Source: an uncultured Porphyromonadaceae bacterium | GTDB taxonomy: Bacteria > Bacteroidota > Bacteroidia > Bacteroidales > Muribaculaceae | Length of the DNA: 7,139 nt | Direction of reading: 5' to 3' | Assembly: GCA_905202215.1 (NCBI GenBank) | Contig: CAJKRG010000078.1 | Location: 1 to 7,139 of the forward strand | Part shown: positions 1-7,073 of the stretch, one piece after another | Position numbering within the stretch: position 1 is the stretch's first letter | Layout: each line of letters starts with the position of its first letter | Made by a program: the position numbers and the translations under genes | Notes under the pieces: model-generated | The model's database searches: none | What the model was told of the DNA's origin: nothing | What the model saw: only the letters and a program-made list of their open reading frames with translations

Positions 1-68
1 TTAAGCAAAAATACACCAACCTGTGATTTCACATATGTTATTAAACAACCTCTTACTTCCGATATACC

Positions 69-104
69 AGGAGAGGCAAGCCGCACTTGCCTCTCCTCGT
101 TTTA
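69..104 (+). terminator. Rho-independent terminator of an upstream gene outside the window
   Basis: A perfect 12-bp stem is visible: AGGAGAGGCAAG (69-80) pairs with CTTGCCTCTCCT (86-97) across the 5-nt loop CCGCA. CGTTTTATT follows directly. The T-tract lies only on the + strand side, so it terminates a rightward transcript whose gene lies left of the window. It separates that transcript from the efflux operon, which therefore probably has its own promoter between here and 289. No coding sequence can be assigned to positions 1-68. Confidence 0.9.
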
Positions 105-234
105 TTCGGTGGAAGCCGGATCAATTGTGAGCATACATCCATGGAATTCCGTCTTTTCTGTCGTTCACATGCTTTTTTGCGTCGTTTTTCATTTTTTTCA
201 CACTCGCTACGCACTTTATCACGAATTTAAATGT

Positions 235-242
235 TACATTTA
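235..242 (+). promoter_or_regulatory. Weak candidate -7 element for the efflux operon
   Basis: TACATTTA matches seven of the eight specified or free positions of the Bacteroidetes -7 consensus TAnnTTTG; the last base is A instead of G. It lies in an AT-rich stretch 46 nt before the adaptor start codon. No convincing TTTG/TTG -33 element lies about 20 nt upstream, so this is only a candidate. The leader 105-288 also carries three T-tracts (173-178, 185-189, 192-198) and otherwise holds nothing I recognise. No operator palindrome or regulator gene is visible. Confidence 0.22.
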
Positions 243-288
243 TATCTCAAATTCATCACAATTGAATCATAATCCAATCTTCATAGAC

Positions 289-1482
289 ATGAAAAGGATA
301 AAAGCCGCCCCTGTTCTGAAGTCCAGAAAAGGCAAAACAACAATAATAGCGATATTCGCACTCGGCATAGCAGCACTGGTGCTCTGGCTCATATTCCGCC
401 CGAAACCGGCAACGACAACACTCCCCGTAGTCGAAGTCAGTCCCGTTACGACCTCCGACGTCAATATCTATGGCGAATATGCCGGCCGTATCCGCGCCCA
501 GCAGTTCGTCGAGGTACGCGCCCGTGTCGAAGGTTACCTCGAAAAGATGTTTTTCGAAGAAGGAACCCACATCAACAAGGGACAGACCATGTTTCTCATC
601 GACAGGAAAGTCTACAAAGCTCTTGCCGAGAAAGCCCGCGCACAGCTCAACAAGGCGCGTTCGAACGCTCTGAAGGCCGAGCGCGACCTTGCGCGTATCC
701 GTCCTCTCTACGAGCAGAATGCCGCCTCACAGCTCGACCTCGATAACGCCGAGGCCGCCTACGAAAGTGCCAAGGCCGAAGAATCGGTTGCCGCCGCAGA
801 TCTCACACAAGCTGAACTCGTGCTAAGTTATACGACGGTGACAAGCCCGATCTCGGGCTATGTCAGCGAACGAGTGGCCGATATCGGAACGCTTGTCGGC
901 CCTGGAGGCAAATCGCTGCTTGCCACAGTGGTAAAGAGCGATACCGTTCTGGTCGACTTCTCGATGACCGCCCTCGACTATCTGAACAGTAAAAACCGCG
1001 ATGTCAACATCGGCCAGAAAAGCGAGTCGCGCCAGTGGGAACCATATGTCACGGTCACGCTCGCCGACGGTTCGGAATACCCCTTCAAGGGCCTCGTCGA
1101 CTTCGCTTCTCCTCAGGTAGACCCCACGACCGGCACATTCTCCGTACGAGCCGAAATGCCCAATCCCGACCATGTGCTTCTCCCCGGTGAATTCACCCGT
1201 GTCAAAGTACTCAAAGACGTGCGTACCGATGCCATCGAGATTCCCGCAAAGGCACTCGAGATAGAGCGTGGCGGAGCCTATATCTATGTCGTGCGTCCCG
1301 ACAGTGTAATCGAGCGACGTTTCGTCGAGACCGGCCCGGAAGCGGGAAACAATATAGTGATCGAACGCGGTCTTTCTGCCGGAGAGCATATAGTCACCGA
1401 AGGGTTCCATAAGCTCCGTCACGGCATGAAAGTACAGCCTGTAATGGCACAACCCGACTCAATAAGCGCACCCAAGTCATGA
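289..1482 (+). CDS. RND efflux periplasmic adaptor subunit (membrane fusion protein, AcrA/MexA-like)
   Basis: This 397-residue protein is the periplasmic adaptor linking the RND permease to the outer-membrane factor. Residues 1-16 are basic and residues 17-36 form one hydrophobic segment with no lipobox Cys, so it is probably anchored by an uncleaved helix, unlike lipidated AcrA. The first lipoyl half is at about 74-105 (VEVRARVEGY, then EEGTHINKGQ). An alpha-hairpin spans about 109-180. Its tip carries R136-x3-L140-x6-S147, matching the RLS motif that contacts TolC-type channels. The second lipoyl half follows (TSPISGYV, 185-192), then the beta-barrel and membrane-proximal domains with the family signature DPTTGTFSVRAEMPNP and LLPGEF. 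The frame is open back to a GTG at 109, but that 60-residue extension is AT-rich and unlike an adaptor N-terminus. ATG 289 gives the usual length and a proper membrane anchor. The stop overlaps the permease start by ATGA, implying translational coupling. The family is certain; substrates are not. Confidence 0.95.
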   Translation: MKRIKAAPVLKSRKGKTTIIAIFALGIAALVLWLIFRPKPATTTLPVVEVSPVTTSDVNIYGEYAGRIRAQQFVEVRARVEGYLEKMFFEEGTHINKGQTMFLIDRKVYKALAEKARAQLNKARSNALKAERDLARIRPLYEQNAASQLDLDNAEAAYESAKAEESVAAADLTQAELVLSYTTVTSPISGYVSERVADIGTLVGPGGKSLLATVVKSDTVLVDFSMTALDYLNSKNRDVNIGQKSESRQWEPYVTVTLADGSEYPFKGLVDFASPQVDPTTGTFSVRAEMPNPDHVLLPGEFTRVKVLKDVRTDAIEIPAKALEIERGGAYIYVVRPDSVIERRFVETGPEAGNNIVIERGLSAGEHIVTEGFHKLRHGMKVQPVMAQPDSISAPKS

Positions 1483-4400
1483 AAAGGAACTTTTTTCTCG
1501 ACCACCCGGTCTTCGCCATCGTCATATCGATAGTGATAGTGCTGCTGGGTGTGATCGGCCTGGTAATGCTGCCGGTCGACCAGTATCCGCGCATAGTCCC
1601 TCCTGTGGTAAAGGTTTCGGCATCCTATCCGGGGGCCGACGCCATGACCGTGACTCAGGCCGTGGCCACTCCTATCGAACAGGAACTCAACGGCACCCCG
1701 GGAATGATATACATGTCGAGCAGCAGCTCGAATTCGGGCGGTTTTACCGCTCAGGTGACTTTCGACGTCGATGTGGATCCCGAACTGGCCGCCGTCGACA
1801 TTCAGAACCGCGTGAAAAAAGCCGAGTCGCGCCTGCCCGCGGAGGTGGTGCAGAACGGTATCAGTGTCGAAAAAGAGACAGCCAACAAGCTTCTTACCAT
1901 CGCCCTGATGTCGAACGATCCGAAATACGACGAAATATACCTCAGTAACTTCGCCACGCTCAACGTGCTCGACCTCCTGCGCCGCGTGCCCGGCGTCGGC
2001 AGCATACGAAACGTCGGCAGCCGCTATTATGCCATGCAGATTTTCGTACAGCCCGACAAGCTCGCGGATCTCGGACTGACCGTTCAGGACATACAGAACG
2101 CCCTCAAGGATCAGAACCGCGAGTCGGCCGCCGGAGTGCTCGGACAGGCGCCTATGAACGGCATAGACCTTACGGTGCCGATCATCGCGCGCGGACGTCT
2201 GTCGTCACAGACAGAGTTCGAAGACATTGTGGTGCGCGCCAACGCCAACGGCTCCATGATACGCCTGCGCGACGTGGCACGCGTATCGCTCGAGGCCTCG
2301 AGCTACTCCACCGAGAGCGGAATCAACGGAGGCAACGCCGCCATACTCGAAATAAACATGCTGCCCGGCGAAAACGCGATGGATGTGGCCGATCAGGTGA
2401 AAAAGACCATGGAAGAGATCAGCAGGACCTTCCCGGAGGGCATAAGCTATGAGATACCTTTCGACATGACGACATACATCTCCGAGTCGATCCACCACGT
2501 CTACCGCACATTTTTCGAGGCGCTGATACTGGTGATCCTGGTGGTATTCCTGTCGCTGCAGAGCTGGCGCGCCACACTCATACCCGTCATCGCAGTCCCG
2601 ATATCACTCATAGGCACTTTCGGCGTAATGCTCGTTTTCGGCTTCTCGCTCAACATGCTCACGCTTCTCGGTCTGATTCTTGCCATCGGCATTGTGGTCG
2701 ACGACGCGATAGTGGTGGTCGAGAATGTAGACCGTATAATGGAGAAAGACGGCGTCGACGCCTTCGAGGCCACCCGCCGTGCCATGAACGGCCTCGGAAG
2801 CGCCCTGATCGCCATGAGTCTGGTGCTCTGCGCCGTCTTTGTGCCCGTAAGCTTCCTGCCGGGTATCACCGGACAGCTCTTCCGCCAGTTCACCGTCACC
2901 ATCGCCGTATCGGTCATCATATCGACTGTCGTGGCCCTCACCCTCTCGCCGGTGATGTGCTCGAAGCTCCTCCGGCCGTCCGACCGGCGCCACAAGCCAC
3001 GCTTCTTCCGTCTAATCAACTATACCCTGTTGCGCGGGAACCGCTTCTACAGCCGGGCAATCCGCGCCGCCCTCGCACGACCGCGCCGCATGTGGGTGGC
3101 TTTCGGAATGGCTCTTGTCATAATCTATGTGGCCAACATGCTTGTGCCTACGAGCTTCATGTCGCCCGAAGACCAGGGTTATTTCACCGTCGAGCTTGAA
3201 CTGCCCGAAGGCTCGACAATAGAGCGCACGCGCGCCGTCACCGAACGCGCCATCGAATTCCTCAGCGCCGACAAGGATGTGGAATACGTGCAGAACGTCA
3301 CAGGCTCCTCGCCGCGCACCGGAACCAACCAGGCGCACGCCACTCTCACCGTCATCCTCAAACCGGCAGGCGAACGCGGCTCCAACTCTCTCGCCGAACT
3401 GCGCGAACGGGTGGCAGCCGAACTGTCGCAATATCCCGAGGCTCAGGTATACTTCTTCACTCCGGCCATCATTCCCGGTCTCGGCTCCTCCGGCGGTTTC
3501 GAAATGGTGCTCGAAGCCCGCGGCGACGCCACATACGACGATCTCGCCCGGGCCGTCGACACTTTGAAATACTATGCCGCCGAATGCCCCGAGTTCGCCG
3601 GACTCTCGACCTCGCTTCAGGCTGATATCCCACAGCTCTTCTTCGATGTAGACCGCGACAAGGCCAAGCTCCAGGGCATTCCCATGAGCGATATATTCTC
3701 GACGATGAAAGCCTTCACAGGCTCGGTATATGTCAACGATTTCAATATGTTCAACCGTATCTACCGCGTCTACATACAGGCCGAAGCGCCCTATCGCGCC
3801 AATCGCGACAATCTCAACCTCTTCTTCGTGCGTGGCGCCGACAAGGCCATGGTACCGGTCACATCGCTCGGCACCACCTACTATACCGCTGGCCCGGGCA
3901 CTATCGGACGCTTCAACATGTTCAATTCCGCCCGGATAAGCGGTGAGGCCGCCCGCGGCTACAGCACGGGGCAGGCCATGGACAAACTCGAGGAAATCGT
4001 GGAAGATCATCTTCCCGACAATATCGGTGTCGACTGGGCCGGTCTCTCCTATCAGCAGAAACACAACGGCGGCAACACCGGCCTGGTGCTCGCTCTCGCG
4101 TTCCTCTTCGTGTTCCTCTTCCTCGCGGCACAATATGAGAGCTGGACAGTACCTCTTGCCGTCATTCTCTCGCTGCCGGTCGCCGGTGTGGGCGCATATC
4201 TCGGCATTGCCCTTTGCGGACTCGAAAACAATATCTATTTCCAGATCGGCCTCGTCATGCTCGTCGGTCTCGTGGCCAAGAACGCCATTCTTATTGTCGA
4301 GTTCGCCAAAGAAGAAGTCGAAAAAGGCATCGACGCCACCCATGCGGCTCTCACTGCCGCCAGACTTCGCTTCCGTCCTCTGGTCATGACCTCGCTCGCC

Positions 4401-5978
4401 TTCATGCTCGGCCTTCTGCCGCTCGTATTTGCCTCCGGCCCGGGTTCGGCTGCCCGACGCGACATCGGCACCGGTGTATTCTTCGGCATGCTCGTGGCCG
4501 TGACCGTCGGAATCATATTCGTTCCCTTCTTCTTCGTCATGATCGACAAAGCTTCACGTAAGCTGAAAAAAGTCAGGAAAAAAAATGATGTCATGAAATT
4601 CAGATCCCTTGTCATAATATGCGCGGCCGTCATAACGCTCGCTTCATGCTCCGGCGTGCGCAACCTTACCAAGCCGCAACTTGATCTTCCTGCCGAGCTT
4701 GGCGGCAACAGCACCGACTCGGTCACCGCCGCCGACATCGACTGGATGGATTTCTTCGCCGACCCGCAACTCGTGGCCATAATCAGGGAAACCCTCGCCC
4801 ATAACCGCGATTTCCTCGCGGCCGGCGCCAGGGTGCAGGAAATGAAAGAGCTGTATGGTATCACCGCGTCGAACTTCTTCCCGACCATCTCCGGCCAGGC
4901 CTATGGCGACCATGAGACCAACGATTACACCACGAAACACCATGTCGACGATCCCGAATACGGCCTCAAGGCAACCCTGGCATGGGAAGCCGACCTGTGG
5001 GGAGGCCTTAAATGGGCACGCCGCAAAGGAGGCGCCGATTTCCGCGCCTCCGTCGAGCAGGAGCGCGCCATGCGCATAACCCTCATCGCGGAGGTGGCCT
5101 CCGCCTATTTCCGCCTCATAGCGCTCGACAACGAGCTGCAGATTGCCCGGCGTACGCTTTTTACCCGCGAGGAGAATCTGCAGAAAGCCAAACTGCGCTT
5201 CGAGGGCGGCATGACGCCCGAAACAGTCTACCGCCAGGCCGAAGTGGAGTATGCCACCACGGCCGCACTCATTCCCGGCCTCGAAAGCCGCATCGACATT
5301 CAGAAAAACGCCATATCGCTCCTCATGGGCCGTTTTCCCGAAGAAAACATATCGCGAGGCACCCTCCTTCTGCGCGATTCCCTTCCGAAGTCGCTACCCG
5401 TAGGCCTTCCGTCGCAGCTCATGCAGCGCCGTCCCGATATTCGTCAGGCCGAGGCGCGGCTGCAAGGCGCAATGGCCGATGTCGGCGTGGCCTATGCCGA
5501 CCGTTTCCCCAGACTCCGCATAGCCCTTACAGGCGGCTGGGAACAGGACGAGTTGAAAAATTTCTTCCGTTCACCCTTCTCCTATGTCATAGGTTCTCTC
5601 ACAGGCTCGATCTTCGATTTCGGACGCAACAAGCGACGCTACCGCTCGAAAATAGCCGCCTACGATCAGGCGCGCCTCGGTTATGAGCAGACCGTGCTTA
5701 CGGCATTCCACGAAGTGGACGACGCCGTGACCGTACTGCGCAAAATCAACCAGACATGCGACCGTCGCCGCGAACTCCTCGATGCCGCCCAGGCCTACGC
5801 CCGTCTGGCATATCGCCAGTATAATGCCGGCGCCATCAACTACATCGACGTGCTCGACGCACAGCGCCGCTACTACGACGCCCAGATAGGCATGAGCAAC
5901 GCCCTGCGCGACCAGTGCCTCGCCATCGTTGCCCTCTACAAAGCCCTCGGCGGCGGCTGGCAGTCCGAAAAATTATGA
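1479..5978 (+). CDS. HAE1-family RND permease fused in frame to a NodT-type outer-membrane efflux lipoprotein
   Basis: This 1499-residue frame holds two proteins normally encoded separately. Residues 1-1038 are a complete AcrB-like proton-driven permease. It has TM1 (about 9-32), a porter segment with PGADAMTVTQAVATPIEQEL, and TM4 GIVVDDAIVVVEN with proton-relay D408 and D409 (AcrB D407/D408). K934 sits in TM10 (VAKNAILIVEF), and R964 and T971 in the TM11 region (RFRPLVMTS) match AcrB K940, R971 and T978. The double Asp marks the drug/amphiphile (HAE1) class, not the metal class. Residues 1039-1499 are an outer-membrane factor starting with a lipoprotein signal. The basic permease tail (KLKKVRKK) runs into this signal across an A8 tract with no stop. 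Typical permeases end near residue 1040, so both halves look full length. The start ATG overlaps the adaptor stop (ATGA 1479-1482). The fusion may be real, a slippage variant or a single-base sequence error. Identity of each half is secure; the single-polypeptide state is not. Confidence 0.9.
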   Translation: MKRNFFLDHPVFAIVISIVIVLLGVIGLVMLPVDQYPRIVPPVVKVSASYPGADAMTVTQAVATPIEQELNGTPGMIYMSSSSSNSGGFTAQVTFDVDVDPELAAVDIQNRVKKAESRLPAEVVQNGISVEKETANKLLTIALMSNDPKYDEIYLSNFATLNVLDLLRRVPGVGSIRNVGSRYYAMQIFVQPDKLADLGLTVQDIQNALKDQNRESAAGVLGQAPMNGIDLTVPIIARGRLSSQTEFEDIVVRANANGSMIRLRDVARVSLEASSYSTESGINGGNAAILEINMLPGENAMDVADQVKKTMEEISRTFPEGISYEIPFDMTTYISESIHHVYRTFFEALILVILVVFLSLQSWRATLIPVIAVPISLIGTFGVMLVFGFSLNMLTLLGLILAIGIVVDDAIVVVENVDRIMEKDGVDAFEATRRAMNGLGSALIAMSLVLCAVFVPVSFLPGITGQLFRQFTVTIAVSVIISTVVALTLSPVMCSKLLRPSDRRHKPRFFRLINYTLLRGNRFYSRAIRAALARPRRMWVAFGMALVIIYVANMLVPTSFMSPEDQGYFTVELELPEGSTIERTRAVTERAIEFLSADKDVEYVQNVTGSSPRTGTNQAHATLTVILKPAGERGSNSLAELRERVAAELSQYPEAQVYFFTPAIIPGLGSSGGFEMVLEARGDATYDDLARAVDTLKYYAAECPEFAGLSTSLQADIPQLFFDVDRDKAKLQGIPMSDIFSTMKAFTGSVYVNDFNMFNRIYRVYIQAEAPYRANRDNLNLFFVRGADKAMVPVTSLGTTYYTAGPGTIGRFNMFNSARISGEAARGYSTGQAMDKLEEIVEDHLPDNIGVDWAGLSYQQKHNGGNTGLVLALAFLFVFLFLAAQYESWTVPLAVILSLPVAGVGAYLGIALCGLENNIYFQIGLVMLVGLVAKNAILIVEFAKEEVEKGIDATHAALTAARLRFRPLVMTSLAFMLGLLPLVFASGPGSAARRDIGTGVFFGMLVAVTVGIIFVPFFFVMIDKASRKLKKVRKKNDVMKFRSLVIICAAVITLASCSGVRNLTKPQLDLPAELGGNSTDSVTAADIDWMDFFADPQLVAIIRETLAHNRDFLAAGARVQEMKELYGITASNFFPTISGQAYGDHETNDYTTKHHVDDPEYGLKATLAWEADLWGGLKWARRKGGADFRASVEQERAMRITLIAEVASAYFRLIALDNELQIARRTLFTREENLQKAKLRFEGGMTPETVYRQAEVEYATTAALIPGLESRIDIQKNAISLLMGRFPEENISRGTLLLRDSLPKSLPVGLPSQLMQRRPDIRQAEARLQGAMADVGVAYADRFPRLRIALTGGWEQDELKNFFRSPFSYVIGSLTGSIFDFGRNKRRYRSKIAAYDQARLGYEQTVLTAFHEVDDAVTVLRKINQTCDRRRELLDAAQAYARLAYRQYNAGAINYIDVLDAQRRYYDAQIGMSNALRDQCLAIVALYKALGGGWQSEKL
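4575..4598 (+). other. A8 homopolymer and ATGA context at the permease/outer-membrane-factor junction
   Basis: AGG (4575-4577) is followed by eight As (4578-4585) and then TGATGTCATGAAA. As given, the frame reads RKKNDVMKF and fuses the genes. With seven As it would read RKKMMS and stop at TGA 4594-4596, making a 1038-residue permease with an ATGA overlap on the next start. With nine As it would read RKKK and stop at TGA 4586-4588 (present numbering). A ribosome slipping by -1 or +1 on the present sequence would reach these same two stops. Confidence 0.8.
4593..5978 (+). CDS. Outer-membrane efflux lipoprotein (NodT/TolC-like), nested possible independent product
   Basis: Read from the in-frame ATG at 4593, this is a normal 461-residue NodT-family channel protein, the third part of the pump. 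MKFRSLVIICAAVITLASC is a textbook type II signal: basic start, hydrophobic core, lipobox L-A-S-C, with lipidated Cys at local residue 19 (codon 4647-4649). Two outer-membrane-efflux repeats follow. The second starts near the family motif PSQLMQRRPDIRQAEARL (fusion residues 1311-1328). The C-terminus has YNAGAINYIDVLDAQRRYYDAQ and the usual ending ALYKALGGGW, then a short QSEKL tail. The start sits in an A-rich context (A8 at 4578-4585), which suits Bacteroidetes initiation. The bases tcATGAaa at 4591-4598 repeat those at the adaptor/permease start. I infer that the ancestral arrangement was three separate, coupled genes and that this start may still be used. It is listed as nested because the sequence as given reads through from the permease. 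Confidence 0.65.
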   Translation: MKFRSLVIICAAVITLASCSGVRNLTKPQLDLPAELGGNSTDSVTAADIDWMDFFADPQLVAIIRETLAHNRDFLAAGARVQEMKELYGITASNFFPTISGQAYGDHETNDYTTKHHVDDPEYGLKATLAWEADLWGGLKWARRKGGADFRASVEQERAMRITLIAEVASAYFRLIALDNELQIARRTLFTREENLQKAKLRFEGGMTPETVYRQAEVEYATTAALIPGLESRIDIQKNAISLLMGRFPEENISRGTLLLRDSLPKSLPVGLPSQLMQRRPDIRQAEARLQGAMADVGVAYADRFPRLRIALTGGWEQDELKNFFRSPFSYVIGSLTGSIFDFGRNKRRYRSKIAAYDQARLGYEQTVLTAFHEVDDAVTVLRKINQTCDRRRELLDAAQAYARLAYRQYNAGAINYIDVLDAQRRYYDAQIGMSNALRDQCLAIVALYKALGGGWQSEKL

Positions 5979-6012
5979 ATTATGAATTATGGATGATGAA
6001 TTATGAATTGAT
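5971..6012 (+). repeat. 7-bp tandem repeat (AATTATG)n, about six units
   Basis: Units begin at 5971, 5978, 5985, 5992, 5999 and 6006. The first three and the fifth are exact AATTATG, the fourth is GATGATG (two changes), and the sixth is decayed (AATTGAT). The first unit supplies the last Leu codon and the TGA stop of the outer-membrane factor, so the array starts inside the gene. The right end of the array takes part in a hairpin described separately. Confidence 0.85.
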
Positions 6013-6020
6013 AGTTCATC
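5995..6020. repeat. Inverted repeat at the right end of the tandem array
   Basis: GATGAATTAT (5995-6004) pairs with ATAGTTCATC (6011-6020) over ten positions, nine Watson-Crick and one G-T, around the 6-nt loop GAATTG. There is no T-tract directly behind it on either strand, so it is not a standard terminator, though it could protect the 3' end of the efflux mRNA. Confidence 0.6.
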
Positions 6021-6076
6021 CGGCCTTCGTCGGAGGCCGATTAATGACCCGCCTCCGCGGGAGGTAATCAGCCTCC
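6021..6076. repeat. GC-rich nested inverted repeats, REP/BIME-like, between convergent genes
   Basis: Three overlapping palindromes are visible. CGGCCT (6021-6026) pairs with AGGCCG (6034-6039), extendable by TC/GG to a 3-nt loop. CCTCC (6052-6056) pairs with GGAGG (6060-6064) around GCG. A larger arm pair, GGAGGCCGATTA (6032-6043) against TAATCAGCCTCC (6065-6076), matches at 11 of 12 positions and encloses the second hairpin. The first and third folds compete for the same bases. No T-tract follows. The form resembles dispersed palindromic elements, which I infer from structure alone. Positions 6077-6152 show nothing I recognise. Confidence 0.6.
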
Positions 6077-6152
6077 TGCAGAGACACCTAAGTTGCTTCC
6101 TGAATTACTGTCTTCCTACTAACAGTGTGATGTGTGTGGAAAGACGCCGAAT

Positions 6153-7073
6153 TTATTTGATTTCTTGAGATAGATCAGAATAGAATATTTCACGAGAAAA
6201 ATAGTGAGAATTTCCAAAATTATCACTATTTTTTAATAAAATCCAATTATTATGTGAATCATATTCGTATTCGTAGCATTCATACCACTTTATTTTTTCA
6301 TTCCATGAGTATGATACCGTTCCATTAGAGAGTTTAGACTTTACTAATTCGTGCTCTATATATGAAATTTTAGAATAGTCGCCGTGACTATTATATTCTA
6401 TATCAAGAGTACAATATGCAATATCTCTATCATATGGGCTTTTTTTTGCTTTTGACATACCATCGTCAATTGCTACTTGAGTTGGTGCAATTCTTACAAT
6501 CTTCTGTTTATCATTCTTATATAACGTATACTCTCCGATATTATAATATGGCGGAGTTAGAAATATACCATCATTAAAAGCATATACAGGAGTGTTTGTA
6601 TGCATTATTTCTCTTTCATTAAAAAGATTTTTTAATGTCTGTAGCCAAGTAGACTCTTTGTGAGTATATAGTGAATCGAAGAAATTAGTATACGTTATAT
6701 CAGGATCTGAATATATTTTATCATAATACTCTAATTTATATAGTCCATTTTGAGGATCTATAATACTTTTCCACATACTCTGTTCTCCTGAAGAACGTGT
6801 GAGTAAAACATCTGTGTGAGAACTATCTTTTGCAGTAAAAGTATAAACATCTAATTGTTGGCTACTTTCAGGATAGTTCAGAACCTTAATAATCATAATA
6901 TTTGGATTGCCTGTATAATCTTCAATGAATTCAAGGTATCGCTTATCTCTATTTCCCTCATAAAGATAGTATTGTTTTCTTTGCTTGCGAAATCCTTGTG
7001 GAGTATAACTCGTTTCACGCCATAGATAATCTCTTATAATTGATTTTTCACCCCACTCGCTTTTAATAGTCAT
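6153..7073 (-). CDS. Hypothetical protein with YD-like motifs, AT-rich, possibly missing its N-terminal end
   Basis: This is a 306-residue protein of unknown function, rich in Tyr, Asn, Ser, Asp and Lys. Two similar motifs lie near the C-terminus: IEYNSHGDY (residues 225-233) and YEYDSHNNW (269-277). They resemble the YxYDxxGN-type strand-turn repeats of Rhs/YD-like Bacteroidales surface proteins. The tail SREIFY also fits the strand ending such a repeat. No catalytic motif, membrane segment or nucleotide-binding motif is visible. The N-terminus MTIKSEWGEKSIIRDY is polar, with no signal peptide or lipobox, which is odd if it belongs with secreted YD-like proteins. The frame is closed upstream by TAA 13 codons before the ATG, so no in-frame extension past that point is possible. 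Base composition is very different from the efflux operon (15 G+C in 60 bases at 6661-6720, against 42 in 60 at 3361-3420), suggesting a separate origin. It is convergent with the operon and unlikely to be part of the pump. Confidence 0.75.
   Translation of the reverse strand: MTIKSEWGEKSIIRDYLWRETSYTPQGFRKQRKQYYLYEGNRDKRYLEFIEDYTGNPNIMIIKVLNYPESSQQLDVYTFTAKDSSHTDVLLTRSSGEQSMWKSIIDPQNGLYKLEYYDKIYSDPDITYTNFFDSLYTHKESTWLQTLKNLFNEREIMHTNTPVYAFNDGIFLTPPYYNIGEYTLYKNDKQKIVRIAPTQVAIDDGMSKAKKSPYDRDIAYCTLDIEYNSHGDYSKISYIEHELVKSKLSNGTVSYSWNEKIKWYECYEYEYDSHNNWILLKNSDNFGNSHYFSREIFYSDLSQEIK

Noticed and set aside
22..33. TGTGA-TT-TCACA palindrome resembling a CRP site
   Set aside because: The half-sites are 2 nt apart, not 6 as in a CRP site, and it lies upstream of a terminator with no linked gene visible.
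251..267. ATTCA...TGAAT inverted repeat as an operator in the leader
   Set aside because: Only 5-bp arms with a 7-nt spacer in AT-rich DNA; expected by chance.
109..288. N-terminal extension of the adaptor from GTG 109 (60 extra residues)
   Set aside because: The stretch is AT-rich, rich in Phe, His and Tyr, unlike adaptor N-termini, and it starts just after the terminator. ATG 289 gives a normal anchor helix and family length.
3012..4343. 443-codon open frame on the - strand
   Set aside because: It lies antisense to the permease, with repetitive His/Glu/Gly/Val/Asp composition, no recognisable motif, and is explained by GC-rich codon use on the + strand.
4214..5686. Several Arg/Pro/His-rich frames on the + strand overlapping the permease and outer-membrane factor
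   Set aside because: Their composition is that of out-of-frame shadows of GC-rich genes. The main frame has clear family motifs throughout.
6021..6064. GC-rich hairpins as a rho-independent terminator of the efflux operon
   Set aside because: Neither strand has a T-tract directly after any of the stems, so they are recorded as repeats.
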